Source: Haematococcus lacustris (Eukaryota; Chlorophyta; Chlorophyceae; Chlamydomonadales; Haematococcaceae). Taken from it: a DNA stretch of 64,000 bases. Shown here in pieces: positions 54,256 through 64,000 of this stretch. The stretch covers positions 6,237,897 through 6,301,896 of the forward strand of contig JASKMD010000024.1 of the NCBI GenBank assembly GCA_030144725.1, given 5' to 3'. The notes beneath the pieces were generated by a model that saw only the letters and a list, made by a program, of their open reading frames with translations, was not told where the DNA came from and ran no database searches. The position numbers and the translations under genes were made by a program. Numbering within the stretch: the first letter of the stretch is position 1; every line of letters starts with the position of its first letter.

Positions 54256-55341
54256 TCACCATGTGGGTGGGTCATAGCCTGATGAACCCCAGGGATTGCA
54301 GCGCAGCAAACGCCAGGCTGTCAGCACGCTGCCACGCCACACCCCTGCTCAACCACAGCACAACACATTCAACAGCCACACTTAGGACGGTTGCGGTCGC
54401 TCTCAGCATCCACCACCACTGCCAGCATGGCCGTCAAACCCTCACCCATCTTACTCCTGCACCCCCGGTTCCAATCCCACCATCAGCTCCGAGACCAACA
54501 GACCCTGCCATTCCAGCCATTCCAGCTCTCATATTGGCACTAGTGAGTCGCAAGGTGAGACCCCCATGCTTCGCACCATAACGCTTGTAGCTATCGATGG
54601 AGTAAAAGGAGCAGGTGGGTTGGAAGCGACAGGAGGACGGCATGAGTGGCGAGATGGCTGTGCGGTAAAACTGCAGGCCAGCCAGCGCTGCTCTGCAAGC
54701 GCATGCCAGCAAGAGCTTTCAACATCACCATGTGATAAGTTGCATGGCGAAGAACAAACTCTGGCCGCCAGGCTGGCGTGTGGTAGACAGATGGCACTAG
54801 GCCAAATACTGCAGCTGTCTCAATGAGTGCATCTGTGTAATGGGGCACACTCTGCTCTGCTTTGGGCCTGTGCGATGGTGTGCAAGATGCCATGCATCCG
54901 AGCTGCGGCCCCACGACCCTGCACAACCATGCCGCACACACCTCACTGGCAAACTGTCATCATTGGCAGTATTTGTTTGCTGTGGCTGGCTCACGTCTGC
55001 CTGGTCCTCTGCACTGCTTGAACTGGAGGAGTCTGAGGCTGTTTCCACGAGACCATCAGGGTGTGCACTCTGTACGCCAGCATTTTGCTGTGAATTGTCC
55101 AGAGGCTGCGCGCTGCTGCTCGTCCTGCTTGCCGTCACATAAACAGGCAGGTTGACAAGACGGGTTGAGCGGGTCTGCAACTGGCAACCCAGGGAGGCGG
55201 GAGGGATGACACGAGGCTACAAACTACCTCACAGCCCTAGTTTTTTCAGCGCACCGTGACTGCATGCAACTTCTCCGCCAAGCAACGATTGCATGCCCGC
55301 ACCATCAGGGGGCGCCTGCTGCCCATTGTTGTCGCATTCAT
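54256..55341 (-). CDS. yidD: YidD-family membrane protein insertion efficiency factor, complete
   Basis: Exons 55255-55341, 54942-55174, 54562-54692, 54256-54344 join in phase to 179 residues. The C-terminal 72 residues are a full YidD domain (UPF0161): [20 protein letters not shown] with [36 protein letters not shown]. The three invariant cysteines (SSCRF, PTCSF, LRCNP) are present. The N-terminal 100 residues are Arg/Ser/Thr-rich then Ser/Gln-rich, as expected of a plastid transit peptide and linker. In bacteria YidD works beside YidC at the inner membrane; in plants and algae the counterpart is probably in the plastid with Alb3-type insertases (inference). The second exon's GTGTGT donor was chosen by phase over a GTGAGG 5 bp upstream. 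A TGTAA signal follows the stop. Confidence 0.85.
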
Positions 55342-55945
55342 GCTAGGACGCTGCGCAAGTGGCAGCGGAGGCATCAGAGACAGCGACAGCCGCTGCGACA
55401 ATCAAACCAGTAGCCAACCAGTTTACTCTTCATGACGATGATGCATGGAGTCCATCATCGTTTGATGATATGCCCAGTTGTCTTAGGAGGGAACGTGCTA
55501 CCGGAGTTGACGTTTGTGTTCAGCAAAGGTGCACCCGGTTACCCACAGGTCGACATCTCAGCATATCTTGCATGGTTGTCTCGACATGTATGGTGGCTCC
55601 CAGCTCCTCCTCAAGGGTCTTGTGTATCCCATGGCGGGTACTCTTTGTGCACTTGCCGCAACACATGTGCATACTGCCGGTACACTTCTGCTCACAGCCA
55701 ACATGCTGTACTTGTTGGGGTGAGAGGTGGCTAACTTAATCCGCCTTCAAGCCGCAGGAATGCTTTCCATCTGCAGCATGGTGCGACCAAGTGGATAGCA
55801 CAGGCAATGGCAGGCTGAGGGCCTGATCCTGGTCATGATCGACCTGATGGAAAGAAAGCTGCAGGCAACAGTGTTGCCAACACATTCAAACACACATCAA
55901 GTGTTTACATCTATGTTTTGCTAGCCTATGCACCAAGGAAAGTGT
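55342..55945 (+). other. Upstream flank of yidD, short plus-strand frames of uncertain status
   Basis: A plus-strand ATG at 55359, only 17 bp from the yidD ATG, opens a frame with KPVANQFTLHDDDAWSPSSF; another frame holds NVLPELTFVFSKGAPGYPQV. Neither is supported by splice sites or a known family. The region must also contain the yidD promoter. Confidence 0.25.
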
Positions 55946-55978
55946 GGTCGGCAGCCCCCTTGTCCCTCACTAGGGCCT

Positions 55979-56054
55979 CCATTTGAGCCGGATCAGAAGT
56001 ACCTACTAGCAGCCACTAGCAGCCACTAACTAGATCCGGCTCAAACAGTGTTAA
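55979..56054. repeat. Small palindromic element, copy 2
   Basis: Inverted arms ATTTGAGCCGGATC and GATCCGGCTCAAA around repeated AGCAGCCACTA. Same CTTGTCCCTCACTAGGGCCT lead-in and GTGTTAA end as 4568-4647. Confidence 0.65.
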
Positions 56055-56104
56055 TGGGCTGTGTGGAGTAAACCCAGTGCACATGGCACATGAGCCGCCT
56101 ACCA

Positions 56105-56287
56105 CCTATACTATAGCCTGACCACGAGGGCAATGTGTAGAGTTGGCATGACAAGTCATGCACAAATTGTAAGCTGATGACAGCTCAACAAAGGGGGCAC
56201 ACATTACTGTGCCTCAGCTGGCTGCTGCTGCTGCTCCTGGGCCTTGGGGGGCTTGTCTCGCAGCCGCTTGTACCCCAGCCTCCAACT
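56105..56287 (-). pseudogene. Fanzor/TnpB-like 3' end and tail, truncated
   Basis: Minus strand reads GYKRLRDKPPKAQEQQQQPAEAQ-type tail (split here: GYKRLRDKPPKAQ, then Gln/Ala-rich) and stops at 56214-56216. The following 3' sequence matches that after the plus-strand copy at 29116. Upstream of position 56287 the similarity ends abruptly, so only about 24 codons remain. Confidence 0.58.
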
Positions 56288-56289
56288 GG

Positions 56290-58875
56290 CTGTGGGTGTG
56301 TACGGCAGTCAGCCCCAGGTGCTGGGAGGGGAGGGTGTACAATGGGAGGCCAGGTGCCAGGAGGGGTGCATGGGAGGGTGTACAAAGGGGGCATAGCTGG
56401 AGTAGCAAGTACTGACCATGCGCTGGAAGAACCTTGGATGGCAGCCAGGCACAGGGGCAGCAAATCCGGCAGCCTTGCTGGGAGGCCTGTATGAGGGCTG
56501 AACTGTGGGAACTTGCAGGTTTGTGTGCGAACCCTGGTCGTGTAAGATATGCGTGAGTAGCTGTGTATGGTTGACAGTTGTGGGAGCATACAACCACGTG
56601 TGCATGTCCACACTTGTTACACTCACGGGCGAGCCTCCACCCTAGCAGCCTGCACCACCCCCCAGCCTTGCCAGTGTGGTCGGCAGCCGGTGGGGCATAG
56701 GAATGAAAATGAAGGAAAGGCTGTTGAAGTGGACGGCTTGCATGTTTTAAACTGGCTTGCACGCCTGACCTTTAGCAAATGGATGTTTCTGTTGTTCTCT
56801 GTGCAAAGTGATACGAGCACTGACTAAGAATGTGTATGGCCTTGGGTGCTTGATGCTCTGCGAGGGCAGAACACACAACTCTTCATGACCCCGGGTCCCG
56901 TCATACCCCTTCGTCCTTACAGGCTCTCTGGTCTCAGCTCCCTCACAGCCATCATCTCGCTAAGGGCACACTATAAGCTTGCACATGTGTTCTTATGCGC
57001 AGTGCTTCACCAGGAAAATGATGCAGGGCGTCTAAGGACTTGGCAGCCTTGTAATTGGTACTGGCACCACTGTATCTCAGTCAAGGTACATATCAACGTC
57101 TCGTGGAGAAGTGTAGGGAGGTGTAGAAATCTTTAGTCACATTTGAATATTGGATAAACTCTACGATCCTGACCTGACTGCGACCTCATAATTGACGAGC
57201 GTGACATAGACTGCGCAGTGTCACTCGGCGCTGATGTGACTGCCGTTTCGCACCTCTCCATATGCTTTGTCTTGCCCCTGCTCGTAGCAGCAGCAGTAGC
57301 AGCAACAGCAGTAGCGAAAGCTGGAGTCGTTTGAGATATGACGTCCAATGTTGGGGTCACGGGGGTAGTGGAACTCGTCGTGTCCCTCCATTCCTTTGTG
57401 AACGTGGAGCTTCGGGACCAAGGGCAAGTGCCTGCCGCCTGCTATGTCAGTGAAGCAGCTTCACCTTGCTCCATCAGCCTTGAGCCTGCCCAGCAGGTGG
57501 TACGCTATCCGCGTGCGTGTCAGGCCCCACCCAGCCATCAAGGCAGTGTTGCCGTACTTACCTTCACTGCACACCCGTGGTGAGTGACTTGACCTGAGCC
57601 TTATTCTCAAAGTTTACACCAAGTGGGCAAGGTGCCCCAGTATCAGGCTGGGAGCGCTTTGTGACGAGCACTCTGTTGCAAGCATCCTGTGGCAAGCACT
57701 CTGACGCACGTTCCTCAGCCCCCTCTGTTGTAAGCACCCCTCCCTTTGTTGTAAGCACCAATGCTGCCAGGCTCCTGTCAGATCCTCCCGCTGTTGCAGA
57801 AGCTCTGGCGCCCGCTGCTGCTGCTGGTGCTGCTGCTGGTGCTGCTGTCTCTGCTCCAGCTTCCCCTGCTCCTGTTGCTGCTGTCACCGCGCCACCTGCT
57901 CCTCTCAGGGGCTGGTGACGCCTCCTGTGACACAGCTGCAGCCGGTGGTGTTGAGGCTGGCTGGAGCTGGCGCAGTAAAGCTTTCCAAATCAAGTACTGC
58001 CAGGAGGAGCAGGAGCTGGGCGCTGCCCCGTGCTTCCAGGTGAACCCTTGGGTCAGTTCATGGCTATGGTAGCAGCGGGAGCAGCAGCAGCGGGAGCAGC
58101 GCCCCCAGCTGGAGCAGCGGCAGTGGTTGGGGCAGCTGCGGCTCCTGGCTATGACTGCTGGGTGGTCACCATGTGGATGAGAGGGTACGGTGGGGAGTCC
58201 ACCATGTAGGGAGAAGCTGCCAGGCAGCTGCACCCATGTAATGTCCATGTTGGACCACCTTCACCAGTGACCAGGGGAGCACTGCCAAGGTGTGAGGAGG
58301 ACACACAGAGAAGTGATCACGATGCTTGATGGTGCAGTGGAGGCTGCCAATGCCAATGCCCTGCGCAGCAGCAGCCAGCAGCGGTAGATGCAGAGGTGGG
58401 TCCCATGCAGGGGTGCCCGTACATGGGGTGCCCACACAGGAGGAGGCGTGCCTGGAGGGGCAGGGGCAGACCCCAGACAGGCTTGCCTGGACAAACGGTG
58501 GGCGGGCAGCGGATGGGGAAGATGGCTTGGCCATCCTCCCCCAGCAGCTCAGGGTCCAGCCTGCCTGGGTTCACGGCTGGGTGGGAGTGGGAGGGCAGCA
58601 GCAGGGGACTCCAACCTTGGCCATCCTTGCCCCTTATTGAGCAGCCCAGGGCCATGCGGGGTCCTAACGCGCCGCCTAGGCGATGCCCTACACTGCTGCT
58701 GTTCGCCCGCCCGTCTAGTCACGCCACAGCTGGTGGTCCCTGCCGCTGCTGCTGCTCCAGGTTGGGTGGTTGTGCAGGTGTCCATGCTGCTGCTGGTGCT
58801 GCTGCTTTTGATATATGCAGTGATGTGGTGGTTGTGCAGTGGTTGCCTCTGCTGCTGCTGCTGCTGCTGCTGCAG
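56290..58875. other. Mostly unassigned sequence before the right-hand gene
   Basis: Contains GGTGCTGGGAGGGGAGGGTGT-type tandem units near 56318-56385. A minus-strand-like inverted GCTGCTCCC/GGGAGCAGC pair lies near 58075-58110. Hydrophobic CTG-repeat frames at 58720-58870 could be the preceding membrane-spanning exon of the right-hand gene, but the repeat makes this unsafe. Confidence 0.3.
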
Positions 58876-61800
58876 GTGTTTACACGCGGGGTGTCCTGCC
58901 TGCCTGACCTGAGTCTGCATGTGGACCTGGAGCTGTTGTGGCATGAGACGCATTCGGCACCGTGAGTGGGGCTACTTGACTACATAGGGCAGCGGTGGGG
59001 CAGCGGCAAAGCAGCAATGGACAGCAGTGGGGTGCAATGGGCAGCGGCAAGGCAACAACGGGCAGCCACAGGCAGCGGCAATGCAGCAACAGACAGCAAC
59101 GGGCAGCGGCCAGGCAGCAACGGGCAGCAGTGGGGCAGCAACGGACAGCGGCCAGGCAGCAATGGGCAGCAGTGGGGCAGCAATGGGCAGCGGCGAGGCA
59201 GCAACGGGCAGCGGCGTGCAGCTGAGCAGTTGCAAGCCGCGGTCAGCTGGGCAGCAACGGCTCTGCCATGAGACTTGCAATGGGCAGCAGCGTGCATGGG
59301 GGCTTCCGCCCGAGCCACCTCTTGCTGATGTTTAGCTGGTTGAGCAGGCAAAGCAGGCAGCAGGTGCCTGAGGCAGTCAACACATCCCCAGCCTGCTCCT
59401 GCCTGTTCCTGCTGCTGCCCGAGTTTTCACACGGGCCATCTAGGGTAGGTGGTGGGAGCCGACCACTCCCCAGGCAACAGCTTCTCGCATCATGCGCCCA
59501 GCTCCTCTTAAGCAGCCTTCTCCCTCTTGGCCTTCTTTCTTCTGTGCAGACGCCTGGTGGCAGGGCGGGCGGGGCAGGCCAAGCAGGCAGCAGTGGGTTG
59601 CAGGCAGCTGGCAGGCAGTTGGCAGGCAGGGCATATGTAGCGCTTTGCTAGAGACGGGCAGCAGTTGGTCGGCAGTTGCTTGGCAGTTGGCCCACCCCCA
59701 GCCCGCTCTTGCTGCTGCCGGGCTTTGTTCAGGGGCCTGGTTGAGTCGCAGCTGCGGCCAGTGGCGGTGGATGGTCTGCGACTGGCTGGTGCAGCCCTGG
59801 GCTGCGCTGCCTATCACCAGGCCACCTGGGGCGTTGCCTACTTAGGCATGTGCCACGTGGTCCTGGTCAGCAGCTTGACCGGCTTTGCCACCAGGGAGGA
59901 GCTGCGCAGGTGAGCCTGGGGGGGGGCACTGCGTGGGGCATGGGCAGGGAGGGCAGGGAGGGGAGGGAGGGGAGGGGGACTGGTGGGGAGGAGGGGTGGT
60001 GGAGGGCTGGGAGGGAGGTGGGGGTGGGCCAGGCTGGCCTGCAGGGGATGCTCTATCCCTTGCTGAAGAGATGTACAGATCAGGTTAGCCCCCCTAGGGG
60101 CATAGTAACTACAACTGGGAGGGGAGGAGAGGGGCAGGAAGCCAGGCTGTCGAGGGGGAAGGGGAGGGGAGGAGAGGGTACCAAAGGGAGGAAGAGGTAC
60201 CCACCCACCGTGACATGGGCTGCATGCTCAGTAACTGCTACGGGGCGGGCTCAAGCAGCAGGGTGCACACCCCCTCGCCTGCTTGCCTGCCTAGCGGCCC
60301 ACCCGCCCGCCTCCTCACCCACGCACCTGCCTGCCTCCCTGCTTAGCCGTCGCTGCTTCTGGCCTGACCCTTGCCTCTCCTTGTCGTGTGCCTGACAGAC
60401 TGTGCAGTTTGTTGGGCCGGGACCTGCGCCGGCCCCTAGGCCCTGGCCCCTTCGCCCCCCCCCGCCGCAGCGCCCCTCCCCCTGCTCGCTCCACCCCCTC
60501 CCACCCTCACGCTGCCGCACCCAGAGAAGAGGCAGCCACGGCCACAGCCGCAGCACCAGGCGGTGGCAGCAGCAGCCCAGGGGCAGGGGCACGCAGGGGG
60601 ACACACGCCAGCCTGTGGCCGCTTGTCAAAGACCTGCTAGGGGGCCAGGAGGGGGGTGGGGGTGAAGGAGGAGGAGGAGGAGGAGGGGGTTTCTGGGCTC
60701 GGGCTGTGGCGGGGCTGAGGGCCGTGGGGGGGCGGCAGGAAAGGGAGCAGGGCCAAGGGCACGGCCAGGGGCAGGGTGTCAGGCTGGGGGAGCGGCAAGG
60801 CAAGGAGCATGGGGAGGTGGCCCCAGGCCTGGAGGGCCTTCAGCCAGCAGGTGCGGCTGGTGGCTCCCCTGACCCTAGGGGGGAGGTCAGCAGGGGTCAG
60901 CAGAGGTCAGCAGAGGTCAGTAGAGCAGAGGCAGGAGGGGGGGGCAGGGTAGAGGGAGTGGGGTGGAGGGGGGGTGGCCAGCTTGGGCCCAAGGGATGGG
61001 GGTCGAGGGTTAGGGGTTTAGAAGGGTTGGGGAAGGGTAGGGGGGGATTAGGGGGTGGTAGGGAGGGGGAGGTGGATAGGAGATTTGGGGGCTTGGAGTG
61101 GTGGCACCGACTGAGGCGTTTTCATGTAACACTAACCCTGTAACCCTACTCCAATCATGCCCACCCCAACCCCCCCAACACATAGGTTTGTCACACAGCA
61201 CAGCTGCCCTCATTTGCTCACTCCAGTATGTCACTCCTCACTCTGCTCCTCACACATCTACACCTCCATCTTATCACACCATCCATGCGTCTCGTCTTGT
61301 CCTGTTCCAGCCCCTGCAGCCCCGCCTGCCCCTGGTGCCCACTGCACCCCCTCCCCCCTATTCCTCGGCTGCATGGGGGACGAGGGGGGGGTGTCCCTGC
61401 CCACGCCCCTCCCCCCACCCCTTCCCCCCCGCTCCCCCCGCTCCCCTTCCCAGCTGCTGCTGCTGGGCGCCTCCCCCGCCCCCCCGCCGCCCCGCCTTAG
61501 CCTGTGGGCCAGTTCAGGGGGTGACTGGCAAGCAGTGGGCCCGACATGGGACGGCAGGGCCAGCCCCTGCACCCTGATGCACGGCAGCAGCAGCCACCCA
61601 GACCCCCCCGACAGCAGCAGCAGCGTGGGGGCCAGCAGCAGCTGGCTGGGCGGTGGCCCACCTAGCAGGGCCTCCAGCCAGGACCTGTCCAACCGCCAGC
61701 TGTTGAGCCCCCCCCCCTCCGCCTGGGGTCAAGGCCGGGGGGGGTGGGTGGGTGCGCTGCCCCTCCCTTCCTCCCGCACCCACCCTGGCAGCCCAGGGGG

Positions 61801-64000
61801 GAGCAGCAGGGGGGGAGAGGGAGGCAGGGGCAGGGGGGGAGGGGGGTGGGGTGGGGGGCTGCAGGGGGAGCCTGACACCCAGGCAGCTGCTGGCGGGCCT
61901 GAAGCCAGGGTCCATGACCAGGCTGCCGCAGCTGAGGGAGGTGAGGGGGTGGGGTGTGGGGTCCAGGCACAGGGAGGAGGGGGGTGTGGGGGTGGATGAG
62001 GGAGCAAGGAAGGGAGCGCGGAGAGGGGGCAGGGTGTGGGAGGGGAGAGGGGCCAGGGGGGGCCAGGCTGCTGGTGCTGGGGTGAGGGCCCTGCTGGCTC
62101 ACTCCAAACCTCAATGGACAGCAGCAGCAGGGGCAGCAGCAGGGGCAGCAGCAGGGGCAGCAGCAGGGGCAGCAGCAGGGGCAGCAGCAGGGGCAGCAGC
62201 AGGGGGGCACAGGAGGCCATGGCTGCCTTACACTCACGCCCCGCACCCTGCTGCCCCAGGTGCTCCAGCGCAGACGAGCGGTTGAAGTGCAGCTGGGTGG
62301 GGGCCTGCCAGGGGCCCTGGCTCCACGCCTAAGCGCCCTGGGTCAGCTGCTGCACGCCTCCTTGGCGCCACAGCTGGACGTGAGCCAGGCGCCGCAGGTC
62401 AGGACAGGCGGCAAGGAGTAAAGCAGGAGCAGCAGGGGGCGGGGCGGAGCCCCTGTCCCTGAGACCCTGCCCCTGCCCCCCTGCCCTTGAGCCCCTGGGG
62501 CGGGGCGGGTATGGCTGGGGGCGGGGTGGGGGCAGGGCGGGGCGGGGGCAGGTATGGCTATGGTCAGGTGGACTGGGTGAGCTGGTGGGTGAAAAACTGC
62601 CCCTGAGCTCTTGAGCTCCTGCCTCTGCCTCTGCCTCTGCCCCTGCCCCTGAGGCCCTGAGCTCCTGCCCTTGTCCCTGAACCCCTGCCGTCCTGCCCTG
62701 TAGTGCGGTGAGTAGCTCAGTTGGTAATGGGTGCCTCCTACAATCAAGAGGTCGCAGGATCGATACCGTGACGACGCGAATATGAAGTACATGAGACGCA
62801 AAGATGTTTCTAGTACTCGTTCTTTCTAGCCCCTGAGCCCCTGCCCCTGAGAACCTGCCCCTACACCCCTGCTCCTGTACCCCTGCTTCTGAGGCCCCTG
62901 CCCCAGCGCCCCTCAGCCCCTGCCCCAGCGCCCCTGCCCTGTTGCTGCTGTTGATGCCCCACTGTAGGTAACAGGCGCCAGGCGTGGACCTGTTTCCCCC
63001 CACCGCCCCCCTGCCAGCGCAGCCCCCGCCCCTGCCCCTGCCCCTGGCCCTGGCCCCCCCTCCTCCCCGCTGCACCTTCTGTATGCCAGCATGGCAGGGC
63101 CAGCCAGGGAGGCAGGGCTCAGGCTGCGCCGCTTCCTGCGGGGCCTGCCCCCTGCCTGCTTCCAGCCTCAGTCCTTTGAGGTAGGGGCCAGCTAATGCCC
63201 AGCTCTGCCTCGTGATGCCGCTGCTGCTCCTGCTGCCCTCTGTTGCCAGCTGCTCACACTGCTGCTGCTGCTGCTGCTGCCAATGCCTTCGCCACCTCTG
63301 CCACTGCTGACGTCAAACCTAGCCCCACCCAGCTGCTGCCCTTGCTGCTGCTATCTTACTTACCCCCCCCCCCCCCCTCCCCTGCCCTGGCCCCCTCCTT
63401 GCAGGCTCTCCAGGTCATGATGACCGGCCTGCCCCCTGCCGCCCACTCTGCCCTCCTCCCAACCACCACAGCCGCCTGCCCCCCAGCTGCCGCCTGCCCC
63501 TGCACCCCCCACCCCGGCCCTGGCAGCGGTCCGCTGCTACCTGGACAGGCCGCCCGCGCCTCGCTGTCCAACCCCTCCTTCACCTACCCCCTGCCAGCCC
63601 CTGCCCGCTGCCCCTACCCCCCCACAACCCACAACTGCAACTCATGCAACGGCATCCTGCAGCCACCCCCCCCTCCCTCCCTCCCCCCTTCCATCCCCCC
63701 TCCTACCTCCGGCAATCTGGCAGGCGCCTCCGCCCTCACCCCCATGTTGATCTTGCTAACCCACCTCCACCCCCCCAGCCGCCCCCGCAGCCACCCCACT
63801 GCACCTACCTCCTCTCAGGTCTGCGCCACTGCTGCTGACCCCCAGATCAAACCCCACCAGGCACTGACCCGGATCACCCCGGGGGGAACACCCCCTCACC
63901 CGCCCCCACAACCCGGGCGGGAGGGCCAGCAGCCGGGGCAGGGGTGCCCCCCAACCCCTACCCCCACACCCACCTGCTGCCCACCCACCAGCAGGGAGAA
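58876..64000 (+). CDS. Putative membrane-associated protein, runs off right edge
   Basis: Exons 58876-58961 and 59733-59909 join in phase; the next begins at 60399 (AGA split at the junction), giving CLPDLSLHVDLELLWHETHS, LRPVAVDGLRLAGAALGCAA with GVAYLGMCHVVLVSS (hydrophobic, likely membrane), and LCSLLGRDLRRPLGPGP. Further probable exons: one ending at 61939 (LTPRQLLAGLKPGSMTRLPQ), 62261-62395 (VLQRRRAVEVQLGGGLPGAL), one ending at 63180 (LHLLYASMAGPAREAGLRLR), and a long Pro-rich frame from 63405 to the edge. The sequence between is G- and C-run low complexity. The 5' end is undefined and internal phases past 60399 are not all proven. The order 'membrane part then long disordered part with short helices' is all I can say; no family recognised. 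Confidence 0.42.
59018..59262 (+). repeat. Imperfect GGCAGCRRYGGGCAGC tandem array
   Basis: About 15 degenerate units of (GGGCAGC)(GGCAAGGCAGCAAC) type in the intron between exons ending at 58961 and starting at 59733. Confidence 0.8.
62118..62208 (+). repeat. 12-bp tandem array AGCAGCAGGGGC
   Basis: Seven perfect units, encoding Ser-Arg-Gly-Ser in one frame. Lies between probable exons of the right-hand gene. Confidence 0.88.
62703..62780 (+). pseudogene. tRNA-like sequence (tRNA pseudogene or SINE head)
   Basis: GGTGAGTAGCTCAGTTGG resembles a tRNA 5' part with A box; GGATCGATACC, 37 bp on, resembles a B box (GGTTCGANTCC). The T arm and acceptor stem do not pair well, so a working tRNA is unlikely. 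Unique AT-rich sequence (ACGCGAATATGAAGTACATG) follows to about 62830 before the C-rich background resumes, as in a tRNA-derived SINE. Confidence 0.5.

Noticed and set aside
62703..62780. Functional tRNA gene
   Set aside because: T arm and acceptor stem do not pair and the anticodon arm is irregular.

Overview
The window looks like a nuclear segment of a GC-rich chlorophycean green alga (Volvocales; a Haematococcus-like genome is my best guess). The grounds are: genes cut into many short exons with GT..AG introns of about 0.1-1.7 kb, CTG/CAG and alanine/glutamine runs inside genes, very abundant micro- and minisatellites, a TGTAA polyadenylation-type signal, and short Fanzor/TnpB-like fragments ending in DRDCNAALN. 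Nothing bacterial in layout (operons, Shine-Dalgarno sites) is present. Because most long ORFs here are repeat artefacts, I rebuilt genes by hand, joining exons only where splice sites and reading phase agree.

Most of the first 55 kb reads on the minus strand. 0.5-4.5 kb: 5' part of a secreted/membrane protein with a bacterial-type family 1 extracellular solute-binding domain, running off the left edge. 5.5-10.4 kb: a complete nine-exon RmlD/MAT2B-like extended SDR gene. 11.4-13.3 kb: a low-complexity protein with a conserved alpha-helical tail. 15.3-26.9 kb: a gene for about 1,226 residues with repeated 'FLEA(L/I)' helical motifs, perhaps ciliary. 27.4-48.0 kb: a gene of about 31 exons for an armadillo/HEAT-like protein of about 1,749 residues. 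49.5-50.0 kb: a small three-exon gene. 50.6-51.5 kb: a two-exon, truncated hAT-type transposase gene. 54.3-55.3 kb: a complete four-exon YidD gene, probably plastid-targeted. From about 58.9 kb to the right edge a plus-strand gene with a hydrophobic region follows.

Mobile DNA threads through the introns and gaps. Four non-autonomous elements have terminal inverted repeats and perfect 8-bp target duplications, as expected for hAT elements. There are also two copies of a small palindromic element, a 320-bp dispersed repeat with full and 3'-only copies, a tRNA-like SINE or pseudogene, and at least four decayed or partial Fanzor 3' ends. The tandem arrays (GGGGGA, CCCCG, GGTCAA/GGTCGA, CAGCC, 23-, 28- and 40-bp units) lie mainly in introns or between genes and account for the longest apparent ORFs.
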